Positions 53,574 to 62,411 of a stretch of 64,000 nt of DNA are shown piece after piece. The stretch is from Ralstonia sp. 25mfcol4.1 (GTDB lineage: Bacteria; Pseudomonadota; Gammaproteobacteria; Burkholderiales; Burkholderiaceae), in assembly GCF_900104095.1 (NCBI RefSeq), contig NZ_FNJO01000004.1, positions 1-64,000 on the forward strand, read 5' to 3'. Both the position numbers and the translations under genes were made by a program. The first letter of the stretch is position 1, and the number at the start of each line of letters is the position of its first letter. The notes below the pieces were generated by a model. The model had not been told where the DNA came from, ran no database searches, and was given only the letters and a program-made list of their open reading frames with translations.

Positions 53574-54487
53574 TGGCTGCGGTGCTTGCCCCCCTCGCTC
53601 CGACCATATATCGCGACGTCGCGCCGTCCGGCCTGGCCGGCGCCCTCGGCAGCCTGGCTGTCGCCGTGCTGGTGGACGAAGCCACGCTGGCGCCCAAGCC
53701 CGGCCTGGTGGACGCGCGCGGCAACGGCGCCCATGCCGACATGTCGCTGTCGCTGATGATCGCCTCGGCGCACAGCCTGGGCGACAGCTTCGTGGCCATG
53801 GCCCTGGCCGGGCAGCAGGCGCGCCGCATCGACGTGGCGCTGCGCGAGCGGCTTGGCGTACTGGGCCGCGATGCCGAATCCGCCATGCTGCGCGCCACAG
53901 GCGGCGTGAACACGCATCGCGGCGCGATCTGGGCGCTGGGCCTCCTGGCCGGTGCGGCCGGCTGGCTTGGCAAGATGCGTGGCGCCGTGCCCAACGCGCA
54001 GGCCATCGCCCAGATGGCCGCGGTCATCGCCCGCCTGCCCGATCGCCATCGTCCGGTCCACACCGGCAACAAGGGCGAACTGGCACGTGCCGCCTACGGC
54101 GTGGGCGGCGCGCGCGAACAGGCCGAGGCCGGCTTTCCGCACGTGACGGGCATCGGCCTGCCGGCGCTGCGCGAGGCCCGGGCGCGCGGCGACGCCGAGC
54201 CCACGGCGCAGGTCAACGCACTGCTGGCCATCATGGCGCGGCTCGACGACACCTGCGTGCTGGCGCGTGCCGGCCGCACCGGACTGGCCGACGTGCAGGC
54301 CGGCGCCGAGGCGGTGCTCGACGCCGGCGGCATTGGCACGCTGGCCGGACGCCGGCGGCTGCACGACCTCGAAGCGACGATGCACGCACGCCATGCATCG
54401 CCGGGCGGCAGCGCCGACCTGCTGGCCGCCACCCTCTTTCTTGATCGGCTTGGCGGGCTTTCGGCCGCGCCATCTGGAGAACACTGA
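53573..54487 (+). CDS. mdcB: Triphosphoribosyl-dephospho-CoA synthase
   Basis: A 304-residue CitG/MdcB-type enzyme that makes 2'-(5''-triphosphoribosyl)-3'-dephospho-CoA, the precursor of the MdcC prosthetic group. The motif VDEATLAPKPGLVDARGNGAHADM is typical, as are the later TGGVNTHRGAIWALGLL and VHTGNKGELARAAYG-like blocks. Starts with a 1-base overlap with mdcA and ends with a 1-base overlap with mdcC. Confidence 0.95.
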   Translation: MAAVLAPLAPTIYRDVAPSGLAGALGSLAVAVLVDEATLAPKPGLVDARGNGAHADMSLSLMIASAHSLGDSFVAMALAGQQARRIDVALRERLGVLGRDAESAMLRATGGVNTHRGAIWALGLLAGAAGWLGKMRGAVPNAQAIAQMAAVIARLPDRHRPVHTGNKGELARAAYGVGGAREQAEAGFPHVTGIGLPALREARARGDAEPTAQVNALLAIMARLDDTCVLARAGRTGLADVQAGAEAVLDAGGIGTLAGRRRLHDLEATMHARHASPGGSADLLAATLFLDRLGGLSAAPSGEH

Positions 54488-54795
54488 TGGAACAGCTCCG
54501 TTTCGAATACGCTGCAGGCGCCCCCGCCTCGCACCGCGTGCTGGTGGGCGTGGTCGGGTCTGGCGACCTGGAAGTCATCATCGAACCCGGTGAAGCCGGC
54601 AAGACCCTGATCGATGTGACCACGTCGATCAACGGATACGGCCGCGTCTGGGATGCCCAGCTCAACCGCGTGTTCAGCGCCGAGCCCCGCGCGGCAATGA
54701 AGATCCGCATTCACGACTTCGGCGCCACGCCCGGCGTGGTGGGCATGCGCCTGGCCGAGGCGTTCGAAGCCCTCGACGGCAAGGAGCCGACATGA
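54487..54795 (+). CDS. mdcC: Malonate decarboxylase acyl carrier protein (delta)
   Basis: A 102-residue MdcC. It carries the CoA-derived prosthetic group on a serine in VGSGDLEVIIEP; Ser25 is in the same place as in the Klebsiella protein. The remainder (SINGYGRVWDAQLNRVFS) matches the family. It overlaps mdcB by one base and mdcD by 4 bases, indicating coupled translation. The central subunit of the decarboxylase. Confidence 0.96.
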   Translation: MEQLRFEYAAGAPASHRVLVGVVGSGDLEVIIEPGEAGKTLIDVTTSINGYGRVWDAQLNRVFSAEPRAAMKIRIHDFGATPGVVGMRLAEAFEALDGKEPT

Positions 54796-55646
54796 CCCGC
54801 GCCGCCCTGCTCTCCCGCGAAAGCTTTGTCGAACTCGGCGCACGCGAACGCGCCCGCGCCCTGCTGGACCCCGGCACCTTCCGCGAACTGGCGGGCCCGT
54901 TCGATGGCCTGACCTCGCCGTGGCTGGAACGCCAGGGCGTCGTGCCGCAAGGCGACGACGGCGTGATCGTCGCCAAGGGCAGGATCGACGGCCAGCCCGC
55001 CGTGGTCCTGGCCATCGAAGGTGCGTTCCAGGGCGGCAGCATGGGCGAAGTGGGCGGCGCCAAGATTGCCGGCGCTCTGGAACTGGCCGCCGACGACAAC
55101 CGCCGCGGCGTGCCCACGCGTGCCGTCATCCTGTTCGAAACCGGCGGCGTGCGCCTGCAGGAGGCCAACCTGGGGCTGGCCGCGATTGCCGAGATCCATG
55201 CCGGCATCGTCGACCTGCGCCGCTACCAGCCCGTCATCGGCGTGATCGCGGGCCAGGTGGGCTGCTTCGGGGGCATGTCGATTGCCGCCGGCCTGTGCAG
55301 CGCCCTGGTCGTCACGCGCGAGGCGCGCCTGGGCCTGAACGGTCCGGCCGTGATCGAACAGGAGGCCGGCGTGGGCGAATACGATTCGCGCGACCGCCCG
55401 TTCATCTGGGGCCTGACCGGCGGCGAGCAACGCCACGCCACGGGCCTGGCCGACCGCTATGTCGACGACGACGCAGCCGCGATCCGCGACGTGGTGGCCG
55501 AACTGGTCACCGCGCCCGTGCCGGACACCGCGCGCAGCGAACGCTACGCCGACTATCTGCACCGCCTCGCCGCCTACACCGCAGGCGACACCGTCCATCA
55601 ACCGGACCCGGCCACCGTGCGCCGCCTCTATGGAGACCGTCAATGA
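54792..55646 (+). CDS. mdcD: Malonate decarboxylase beta subunit
   Basis: A 284-residue MdcD, one half of the malonyl-ACP decarboxylase (carboxyltransferase-like fold). Family motifs include RESFVELGARERARALLDPGTFREL, AIEGAFQGGSMGEVGGAKIAGAL and FETGGVRLQEANLGLAAIAEIHA. It overlaps mdcE by 4 bp (ATGA). It works with MdcE; carbon dioxide is lost directly with no biotin involved. Confidence 0.95.
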   Translation: MTRAALLSRESFVELGARERARALLDPGTFRELAGPFDGLTSPWLERQGVVPQGDDGVIVAKGRIDGQPAVVLAIEGAFQGGSMGEVGGAKIAGALELAADDNRRGVPTRAVILFETGGVRLQEANLGLAAIAEIHAGIVDLRRYQPVIGVIAGQVGCFGGMSIAAGLCSALVVTREARLGLNGPAVIEQEAGVGEYDSRDRPFIWGLTGGEQRHATGLADRYVDDDAAAIRDVVAELVTAPVPDTARSERYADYLHRLAAYTAGDTVHQPDPATVRRLYGDRQ

Positions 55647-56485
55647 GCGCCACGCCCATGCAATCCGCACCCCGCGCCACGAGCCGGGGCGACACCTGGC
55701 TGGCCGCCCTGGGCGGCAACGCCGCGCGACTGCCCGGCTATCCGGCGTCGGTCCAGGTGGCCGACGTGGAGGTCTCCGGCCGCGCCGCGCGCCTGATCGC
55801 GGTGGTGCCCGATGCCACCAGCCCCTTCCCGCGCGCCCGGCAGGGCGAGGTAGGGCTGCTCGAAGGCTGGTCGCTGGCGCGCGCCGTGCATGACGCCGTG
55901 GCCGCCGACCGCGATCGTCCGGTCAAGCGCGCCATCGTCGCGATCGTCGACACACCCAGCCAGGCCTATGGCCGCCGCGAGGAAGCGTTCGGGATCCACC
56001 AGGCCCTGGCCAGCGCGGCCGCTGCCTATGCCACGGCGCGGCTGCAAGGGCATCCCGTGATTGCGCTGCTGGTGGGCAAGGCGATGTCGGGGGCTTTCCT
56101 GGCGCACGGCTACCAGGCCAACCGCATCCTGGCGCTGCACGATCCGGGCGTACAGGTCCACGCGATGGGCAAGGAAGCCGCCGCGCGCATCACGCTGCGC
56201 AGTGTCGAAGACCTGGAGGCGTTTGCCGCCACCGTACCGCCGATGGCCTACGACCTCGACAACTACGCCACGCTGGGCCTGCTCTGGCGCACCATCGCCG
56301 TGCAGGACGCCGCCGCGCCCACCGCGCAGGACCTGGCCGCCGTGCAGGGCCAGCTTGCCGAGGCACTGGCCGACATCGATGCCGACCCGCAGCGCAACCT
56401 GCGCAGCCGCCTTCAGGGCGAAAACCGCGGCGCCACGCGTCGGGCCCGCGCATTGCTGGCCAGCCAGTGGCAGGGCAAGGACTGA
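55643..56485 (+). CDS. mdcE: Malonate decarboxylase gamma subunit
   Basis: A 280-residue MdcE, the second decarboxylase subunit (crotonase/carboxyltransferase-like). Motifs are VPDATSPFPRARQGEVGLLEGWSLA, VIALLVGKAMSGAFLAHGYQANRI and MGKEAAARITLRSVEDLE. Spacing to mdcG is 1 bp. Length is within the usual range for MdcE. Confidence 0.95.
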   Translation: MSATPMQSAPRATSRGDTWLAALGGNAARLPGYPASVQVADVEVSGRAARLIAVVPDATSPFPRARQGEVGLLEGWSLARAVHDAVAADRDRPVKRAIVAIVDTPSQAYGRREEAFGIHQALASAAAAYATARLQGHPVIALLVGKAMSGAFLAHGYQANRILALHDPGVQVHAMGKEAAARITLRSVEDLEAFAATVPPMAYDLDNYATLGLLWRTIAVQDAAAPTAQDLAAVQGQLAEALADIDADPQRNLRSRLQGENRGATRRARALLASQWQGKD

Positions 56486-56486
56486 C

Positions 56487-57137
56487 ATGCACGTCCGGCC
56501 GCACGACCTGATCTGGCTGCGCGATCCCGCGGCGTTCATCGCCGAGGGATCGCTGCCGGACTGGGCCGATGCGCACTGGCTGGCGCAGGCGCCGCTGGTG
56601 GTGCGGCGCGACCGCGACACGTCCGGGAGCATCCCGGCGCGCATTCCGGTCGGTGTGCGGGGCCGCACCCGCGCGCAGCGGCACGCCGGGTGGATCGATG
56701 CCGACCAGTGCGCCACGGTGGTCTCGCCCTTCGACATCGCCCGTGAAGGCTTCTGGCGCCTGCATCCGCGCCGCGACGAGATTCCGGCGCTGCACGCGCT
56801 GGATACGCTCGCCCGGCAGCTCGGCGCATTGCCGCCACCGTGGGGCGTGACGGGCGCCGTCGGCTTTACGCTGGCCTCCGGCATCGACGTGCTGCACACC
56901 GGCAGCGATATCGACCTGCTGCTGGACGCCCCCGAACCGCTATCGCCCGCCACGCTGGCGGCGCTGCAATCGCTGATCGAAACCGATGCCGTGCGGCTCG
57001 ACATCCAGGTGGCCACGCCGCACGGCGCCTTTGCGCTGCGCGAGCGGCTGCGTACCGGGGGCCGCGTGCTGCTGAAGACCGACACCGGCCCCGTGCTCTG
57101 CGACGATCCCTGGCGCGCGCCATGCCGACGCTGCTGA
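56487..57137 (+). CDS. mdcG: Phosphoribosyl-dephospho-CoA transferase (holo-ACP synthase)
   Basis: A 216-residue MdcG. It attaches the prosthetic group made by MdcB to MdcC. Motifs are RIPVGVRGRTRAQRHAGWI and a nucleotidyltransferase-like GSDIDLLLDAPEPLSP. The start is ATG at 56487, 1 bp after the mdcE stop. Its end overlaps mdcH by 16 bp. Slightly short at the C-terminus (ending RAPCRRC), but otherwise intact. Confidence 0.93.
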   Translation: MHVRPHDLIWLRDPAAFIAEGSLPDWADAHWLAQAPLVVRRDRDTSGSIPARIPVGVRGRTRAQRHAGWIDADQCATVVSPFDIAREGFWRLHPRRDEIPALHALDTLARQLGALPPPWGVTGAVGFTLASGIDVLHTGSDIDLLLDAPEPLSPATLAALQSLIETDAVRLDIQVATPHGAFALRERLRTGGRVLLKTDTGPVLCDDPWRAPCRRC

Positions 57138-58045
57138 CGTTCCCCGGTCAGGGCGCCCAGCGCCCCGGCATGCTCCATGCGCTGTCCGATCATCCGGCCG
57201 TGGCACGCACGCTGGCCGAAGCCAGCGACGTGCTGGGCGCGGATATCCTGCTGCACGACAACGCCGCGCATCTGGCGTCGACGGTATCGGTCCAGCTTTG
57301 CCTGCTGGTCGCGGGCGTGGCCAGCGCCCGCGCCCTGCTCGACGATGGCGCCGAGGCCCACGCCGTGGCCGGGCTGTCGATTGGCGCCTACGCGGCAGCG
57401 GTCACGGCCGGCGTGCTGCCATTTGCCGACGCAGTACGGCTGGTTGCACAGCGCGGCAGGCTGATGGAGGCCGCCTACCCGTCGGGCTATGGCATGACCG
57501 CGATCCTGGGGCTGGAACAAGGGCCGCTGGAGGCCGTGGTCGCCGATGTGCATCGGCCCGGCATGCCGGTCTATATCGCCAACTACAATGCCGACACCCA
57601 GCTGGTCGTCGCCGGATCGGATGCGGCCATGGCCCGAGTGGCCGATCTGGCATTGGCGGCAGGCGCGCGCACGGCGCAGCGGGTAGCCATCGCGGTGCCG
57701 TCGCATTGCGCGTTGCTGGACGATGCCGCGGCGACGCTGCAGCGGGCCTTTGCGGACATCCAGTGCCGCCGGCCGACCCTGCGCTACTTCAGCGCCAGCG
57801 CGGCGCGTGAACTGCGCGACCCGGCCCGTATTGCCGAAGACCTGGCACGCAACATGGCGCTGCCGGTGCGCTGGCATGAAACGATGCTGCTGGCACGTGC
57901 CTGCGACATGCGGCTGGCGGTGGAAATGCCGCCCGGCAATGTGCTGACCCGGCTGTGCCAGCCGCTGTTTCCGCAAACGGTGGCACTGGCGGAAACCCGC
58001 GCGGACAGCGTACGGCTGCTGATGGCGCGCGAGGCAGCGGGCTGA
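57122..58045 (+). CDS. mdcH: Malonyl-CoA:ACP transacylase (malonate decarboxylase epsilon)
   Basis: A 307-residue MdcH of the FabD type. It loads malonyl onto the carrier protein to start the cycle. N-terminal LTFPGQGAQRPGML, active serine in GLSIGAYAA (Ser86), RLVAQRGRLME, and a conserved His in VAVPSHCALLD-like IAVPSHCALL. Starts inside mdcG with a 16-bp overlap in another frame. Last gene of the operon; convergent with a LysR gene. Confidence 0.95.
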   Translation: MPTLLTFPGQGAQRPGMLHALSDHPAVARTLAEASDVLGADILLHDNAAHLASTVSVQLCLLVAGVASARALLDDGAEAHAVAGLSIGAYAAAVTAGVLPFADAVRLVAQRGRLMEAAYPSGYGMTAILGLEQGPLEAVVADVHRPGMPVYIANYNADTQLVVAGSDAAMARVADLALAAGARTAQRVAIAVPSHCALLDDAAATLQRAFADIQCRRPTLRYFSASAARELRDPARIAEDLARNMALPVRWHETMLLARACDMRLAVEMPPGNVLTRLCQPLFPQTVALAETRADSVRLLMAREAAG

Positions 58046-58072
58046 TCGTTGCTCCCCGCTCTCCAGCCTGTG

Positions 58073-58957
58073 CTACGAACGCGGCGTTTTCAGCGTGGCC
58101 TCGACGGCCTCGCGCAGCGCCTGAAGCAGCCGGCTGTCCTCGTCCGCCTTGCGCAGCACCAGCGACATCTGCAGCACCGGTGCGTCCGGTCCCAGGCGAA
58201 TGCGGCGCACCGGGTAGCGGTCCACTACGGTGGGGTCCATCAGTTGCACCACCGACACCCCCAGGCCCGCGCTGACCATCGCCACGATGGCCGTCACGCT
58301 GTCGAATTCCATCGCGCTGCGCTTGTCCGGCAGCAGTCCGTGGACGTGGCGCGCCGCCATCGCGCCGGACACGGTGGCCCGGTCGTAGCGAATCCAGTCG
58401 TAGCGCGTCAGCAGTTCGGTCGGCGATTCGTTGTGGCTGCCGGCGTCGGGCGGCGCAATCAGCATCAGTTCGCGGGTCGCCACCGGATACCAGCGCAGGC
58501 TGGCCACGCGGCCCGATTCGGGGCGCGCCACCACCGCCGCGTCGAGCTGGCCGGCCTTGACCATCTCCATCAGGCCCGTGCTGCGGCCCCGCAGCGGCTT
58601 GACCGTCAGGCGCGGATAGCGTTCGCGCAGGTAGCGCAACGTACCGGGCAGCAACACCGGCTGCATCGATTCGATCACGCCGAGCCGCACCGCGCCTTCC
58701 ACCGCCACGCTGGCCCGACGCCGCAGCGTGTTCAGGTGCCGCAGCCCGCCTTCCATCGACGCCGCCACCTCGCGCGCCAGCGCATTGGGCCGCACCTGCA
58801 GCCCGGAGCGATCGAACAGCGGCTGTCCCAGGTACTGCTCCAGCTGCTTCATCTGCATGCTGACCGCGCTCGGCGTCAGGTGCATGGTGGCCGCCGCCGC
58901 CGCGAACGACCCTTCCTCGATCACGGCCGCCAGCGTGGCGAAGGTCTCCAGCTTCAT
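58073..58957 (-). CDS. LysR-family regulator
   Basis: A 294-residue LysR regulator. HTH: LETFATLAAVIEEGSFAAAAATMHLTPSAVSMQMKQLEQYLGQPLFDRS. Substrate domain: LRGRSTGLMEMVKAGQLDAAVVARPES, VSAGLGVSVVQLMDP. ATG at 58957 has AAGGA six bases upstream and is preferred to 58963. Convergent with mdcH, divergent (138 bp) from the TauD-like gene, its likely target. Confidence 0.9.
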   Translation of the reverse strand: MKLETFATLAAVIEEGSFAAAAATMHLTPSAVSMQMKQLEQYLGQPLFDRSGLQVRPNALAREVAASMEGGLRHLNTLRRRASVAVEGAVRLGVIESMQPVLLPGTLRYLRERYPRLTVKPLRGRSTGLMEMVKAGQLDAAVVARPESGRVASLRWYPVATRELMLIAPPDAGSHNESPTELLTRYDWIRYDRATVSGAMAARHVHGLLPDKRSAMEFDSVTAIVAMVSAGLGVSVVQLMDPTVVDRYPVRRIRLGPDAPVLQMSLVLRKADEDSRLLQALREAVEATLKTPRS

Positions 58958-59095
58958 CAACATTCCTTATCAAGGACGTCAAACAACATCACTTTTTCTT
59001 GGTGCCCGGCAAGCATAGACTGGCATCACGACGTCGCGCAAGGCTGCACAGCCCCCGCTCAAACCCTGCCTGAACCGATAAAGAAGACGATACCG

Positions 59096-60229
59096 ATGCC
59101 TGCACAACGCCCCCAAGCCTGGCTCGCCGCCGATGCCCAGCGCGATACCTCGTGGATCCTGCGCCTGACCGCCGCCGAGGTGGCCAGCTTCGATCACGCC
59201 CTTGCCCACGCCAAGGCCATCGGCAAGGCGCCGCTGGACATGAGCCGTGACGACTTCCCGCTCGACGAAGGCGCCCGCCAGGCGCTGGCGCGCGCCGTGG
59301 ACATCACGCAGGGCCGCTGGGGCATGTGTCTGGTCAAGGGCTTCCCGGTCGATCGCTGGAGCGAGGACGATACCCGCCAGGCCTACTGGGGCATGGGTCT
59401 GCATATGGGCGTGGCCCGCACGCAGAACCGGGCCAGCGATTTCATGAACGATGTGCGCGACGTGGGCGCGGCCTACAAGACCACCAACGGCCGCGGCTAC
59501 AACACCAACGCCGGGCTCGACTTCCATACCGATTCCGGCGACATCGTGGGCCTGATCTGCCGCCGCGCCGCCAAGTCAGGCGGCGAGAGCAAGGTGGTCA
59601 GCTCGATCGCCCTGCGCGACGCGGTGGCCCGGCGCCGCCCCGACCTGATCCCGGTACTGCAGCAGCCGTTTTACTACAGCTACCAGGGCGCGCAGGACCC
59701 GTCCCAGCCGCCCTACTACCCGTTGCCGATCCTGGGCAGCCACCCGACGGCCTTCGCGTTCCGCATCAACCGCAAGAACGTGGTGGCCGCGCAGCGCGAC
59801 TTCGACGACGTGCCGCGCCTGACCCCCGCGCAGATCGAGGCCCTGGACCTGCTCGACACGTTGCTGACCGACCCTGAACTCTGCTTTGCCATGCAGCTCG
59901 AGCAGGGCGACATGCAGCTGCTGAACAACTACGTCACCGTGCATTCGCGCACCAATTTCGAGGACTACGAGGAATTCGACCGCAAGCGCCACCTGCTGCG
60001 CCTGTGGCTGGCCGTGCCCGGTTCGCAGCCGCTGCCCGACGACTGGGCCGTCTACTTCACCGACGTGCGCGCCGGCGCCGTGCGTGGCGGCCTGCGCGGC
60101 AGTGCCCGCAGCGCGGCCTTTGATACCTTCGAGCAACGCCAGGCCGCCACGTTGGGCATGCCGCTGATGCCCTGGCCGGCAAGCCCCGCTGACCGCGCCG
60201 CCGCCGGCACGGAGGCCACCACCGCCTGA
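59096..60229 (+). CDS. TauD/TfdA-family 2-oxoglutarate dioxygenase
   Basis: A 377-residue Fe(II)/2-oxoglutarate oxygenase of the TauD/TfdA (clavaminate synthase-like) family. Iron ligands: HxD at His144/Asp146 (LDFHTDSGD) and the distal His in VTVHSRTNFEDYEEF; the 2-oxoglutarate Arg is in KRHLLRLWL. It hydroxylates a substrate that cannot be named from the sequence. It is followed 102 bp on by a Bug receptor, forming a LysR/oxygenase/receptor unit. Start ATG at 59096. Confidence 0.9.
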   Translation: MPAQRPQAWLAADAQRDTSWILRLTAAEVASFDHALAHAKAIGKAPLDMSRDDFPLDEGARQALARAVDITQGRWGMCLVKGFPVDRWSEDDTRQAYWGMGLHMGVARTQNRASDFMNDVRDVGAAYKTTNGRGYNTNAGLDFHTDSGDIVGLICRRAAKSGGESKVVSSIALRDAVARRRPDLIPVLQQPFYYSYQGAQDPSQPPYYPLPILGSHPTAFAFRINRKNVVAAQRDFDDVPRLTPAQIEALDLLDTLLTDPELCFAMQLEQGDMQLLNNYVTVHSRTNFEDYEEFDRKRHLLRLWLAVPGSQPLPDDWAVYFTDVRAGAVRGGLRGSARSAAFDTFEQRQAATLGMPLMPWPASPADRAAAGTEATTA

Positions 60230-60331
60230 TATCGCGGAAGAGCCGGCCGGCGCCCTCCGGCCGTGACATACCCCCGGCACGGCGCCCGCCTGACGAGGCG
60301 CCGGCTTCATAAAGAGAAACGGAGACAACCC

Positions 60332-61285
60332 ATGCAACGACGCGACTTTCTGGCGCTGCTCTCGGCGGCGCTGGTGTTGCCCCCCGACCTTCACGCCGCC
60401 CCGTCCGTGACCAAGCTGCTGGTCGGGGCCACGCCGGGCGGCGGCACCGACATCGTCGCCCGCTCGCTGGCGGCCGACCTGGAACAGCGCCTCAAGCATC
60501 CGTTCATCGTCGAGAACCGGGGTGGCGCGGCCGGCAACATCGCCGCCGTGGCGGTAGCCAAGGCCGAGCCCGACGGGGGCACGCTGCTGCTCAGCTACAC
60601 CAGCCATGCCATCAATCCGGCCCTGTTCGAGAAGAAGCCGTTCGATCCGATCAAGGACTTCACGCCGATTTCGCTGATTGCCAGTTCCCCGCTGATCCTG
60701 GTGGCCCGCCCCGGCCTGGAGGCGAACAACGTGCGCGAGCTGATTGCGCTGGCCAAGGCCAGGCCCGGCAAGATCAGCCTGGCCGTGGCCGGCGTGGGCA
60801 GCGCCAACCACCTGGCAGGCGAGATGCTCAAGCATGAGGCCGGCGTCGATATCGTCAGCGTGCCCTACAAGGGTGCCGGCCCGGCGGTGGCCGACGTGGT
60901 GGGCAGCCAGGCCGACCTGCTGCTGGGCAACGTGGCCACCGTGCAGCCGCTGCTGCAGGCCGGCAAGATCAAGGGGTTGGGCGTCAGCTGCCCGCAGCGG
61001 CTGCCGGCGTTTCCGAACCTGGCGCCGATTGCCGATGTGATCCCGAATTTCGATTACCGGTCGTGGTACGGCCTGCTCGGGCCGGCCGGCATGGCGCCCG
61101 AAACGGTCAAGGAACTGGAAGCCGCAGCAGATGCCGCCGTGGCCTCGCCGGCCATGCGCAAGCGGCTGACCGGCGAGGGGCTCGACCCGGTCGGCAACAG
61201 CGCCGCGCAGTTCACGCAGTTCCTGCAGGGCGAGATCACGCGATGGGCCAAGGTGGTGTCGGTGACACACACGCGCCTGACCTGA
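60332..61285 (+). CDS. Bug-family (TctC) solute-binding protein 6
   Basis: A 317-residue Bug receptor. The N-terminus (QRRDFLALLSAALVLPPDLHAAPS) is a short, Arg-paired leader that may be twin-arginine or Sec. Motifs are KLLVGATPGGGTDIVAR, EPDGGTLLLSYTSHAINPALF, VSVPYKGAGPAVADVVGSQ and FPNLAPIADVIPNF. Slightly degenerate compared with the other five (PPGG replaced by TPGG). GGAG lies upstream of ATG 60332. Partner to the TauD-like gene. Confidence 0.92.
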   Translation: MQRRDFLALLSAALVLPPDLHAAPSVTKLLVGATPGGGTDIVARSLAADLEQRLKHPFIVENRGGAAGNIAAVAVAKAEPDGGTLLLSYTSHAINPALFEKKPFDPIKDFTPISLIASSPLILVARPGLEANNVRELIALAKARPGKISLAVAGVGSANHLAGEMLKHEAGVDIVSVPYKGAGPAVADVVGSQADLLLGNVATVQPLLQAGKIKGLGVSCPQRLPAFPNLAPIADVIPNFDYRSWYGLLGPAGMAPETVKELEAAADAAVASPAMRKRLTGEGLDPVGNSAAQFTQFLQGEITRWAKVVSVTHTRLT

Positions 61286-61402
61286 CGCCTGCGCTTGCCC
61301 CGCGCCTGTGTGCGCCGCGCAACTGCCCGTACTCGAGCGGGATGCACGCGCTGCCCTCGCGGTCGTATGATGGGGGCTTCCGTCGCCCCCGCCCTCGCCG
61401 CC

Positions 61403-62263
61403 ATGCCACTCGGGTATCTGCGCAGTCTTACCGCCCACCGCCGCAACCCGGTATCGAACCGCCGGCTGGCACGGGTGCTCTGTTTCGTGGCCGGCGCCGC
61501 CAACGCGGGCGGCTTCCTGGCGGTCCATCAATACACTTCGCACATGTCAGGGGTGGTGTCTTCCATTGCCGACGAGCTGGTGCTGCATCGCTACGGCATG
61601 GTGCTCAACGGCATCGGCGCGCTGGCGTCGTTCATCGGTGGCGCGGCCTGCTCCGCCATGCTGATCCACTGGGCCCGCCGCGCGCGGCTGCGCAGCGAAT
61701 ACGCCATTCCGCTGCTGTTCGAGGCCTTGCTGCTGGTGGGCTTCGGCCTGCTCGGCACGCACCTGGACGACATGGAATGGCTGTTCGTGCCCGCCACGGT
61801 GATGCTGCTGTGCTTCATGATGGGGCTGCAGAATGCGCTGATCACCAAGCTGTCGAATGCGGAAATCCGCACCACCCACGTGACCGGCATGGTCACCGAC
61901 ATCGGCATCGAACTCGGCAAGCTGTGCTACTGGAATGGCCTGGCGCGGTCCGGCGCACCCGCCGGATCGCGCCCCGGTCCGCAGCCGGTCATGGCCGACC
62001 GTCAGAAGCTGCGGCTGCTGGCCGTGCTGGTGGGACTGTTCTTCCTCGGCGGGTTGGTCGGCGCGCAGGCCTTCAGCGCCATCGGCTATTCGGCCACCTT
62101 GCCGCTGGCGGCATTGCTGCTGGTCGTCGCAATCATGCCGGTGGCCGACGACGTGCTGACGCGCGCCCTGTTGCGCGCACACCGGCACCATCTGGTCAGG
62201 CGCGCGCGCCGCTGGGGCGCGCGACGCCAGTTCATCGGACCGCCGCCACCACGTGGAGACTGA
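61403..62263 (+). CDS. DUF1275 (YoaK-type) membrane protein
   Basis: A 286-residue membrane protein of the YoaK/DUF1275 family. About six helices; family motifs FVAGAANAGGFLAVHQYTSHMSGVVSSIA near the N-terminus, LLCFMMGLQNALITKLSNAEIRTTHVTGMVTDIGIELGKL in the middle. Function unknown. The start could be 61403 or an upstream ATG at 61367/61370; no clear ribosome site decides it. Downstream of the TauD-Bug pair but likely independent. Confidence 0.88.
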   Translation: MPLGYLRSLTAHRRNPVSNRRLARVLCFVAGAANAGGFLAVHQYTSHMSGVVSSIADELVLHRYGMVLNGIGALASFIGGAACSAMLIHWARRARLRSEYAIPLLFEALLLVGFGLLGTHLDDMEWLFVPATVMLLCFMMGLQNALITKLSNAEIRTTHVTGMVTDIGIELGKLCYWNGLARSGAPAGSRPGPQPVMADRQKLRLLAVLVGLFFLGGLVGAQAFSAIGYSATLPLAALLLVVAIMPVADDVLTRALLRAHRHHLVRRARRWGARRQFIGPPPPRGD

Positions 62264-62411
62264 TCCGGTTCGCCAGGTGGCGCGGCGTGCCGCTGACTCG
62301 CTGGAAGACCTGCGGCTGGGTCCGGCGCAGTGCCGTGGCGGCAAGGCCAGCGAAGTGCGGCGCTGGGCAGCCGCGCCGCGATAAGGCCGCTTGTCGAAGA
62401 GGGCCGGGCCG

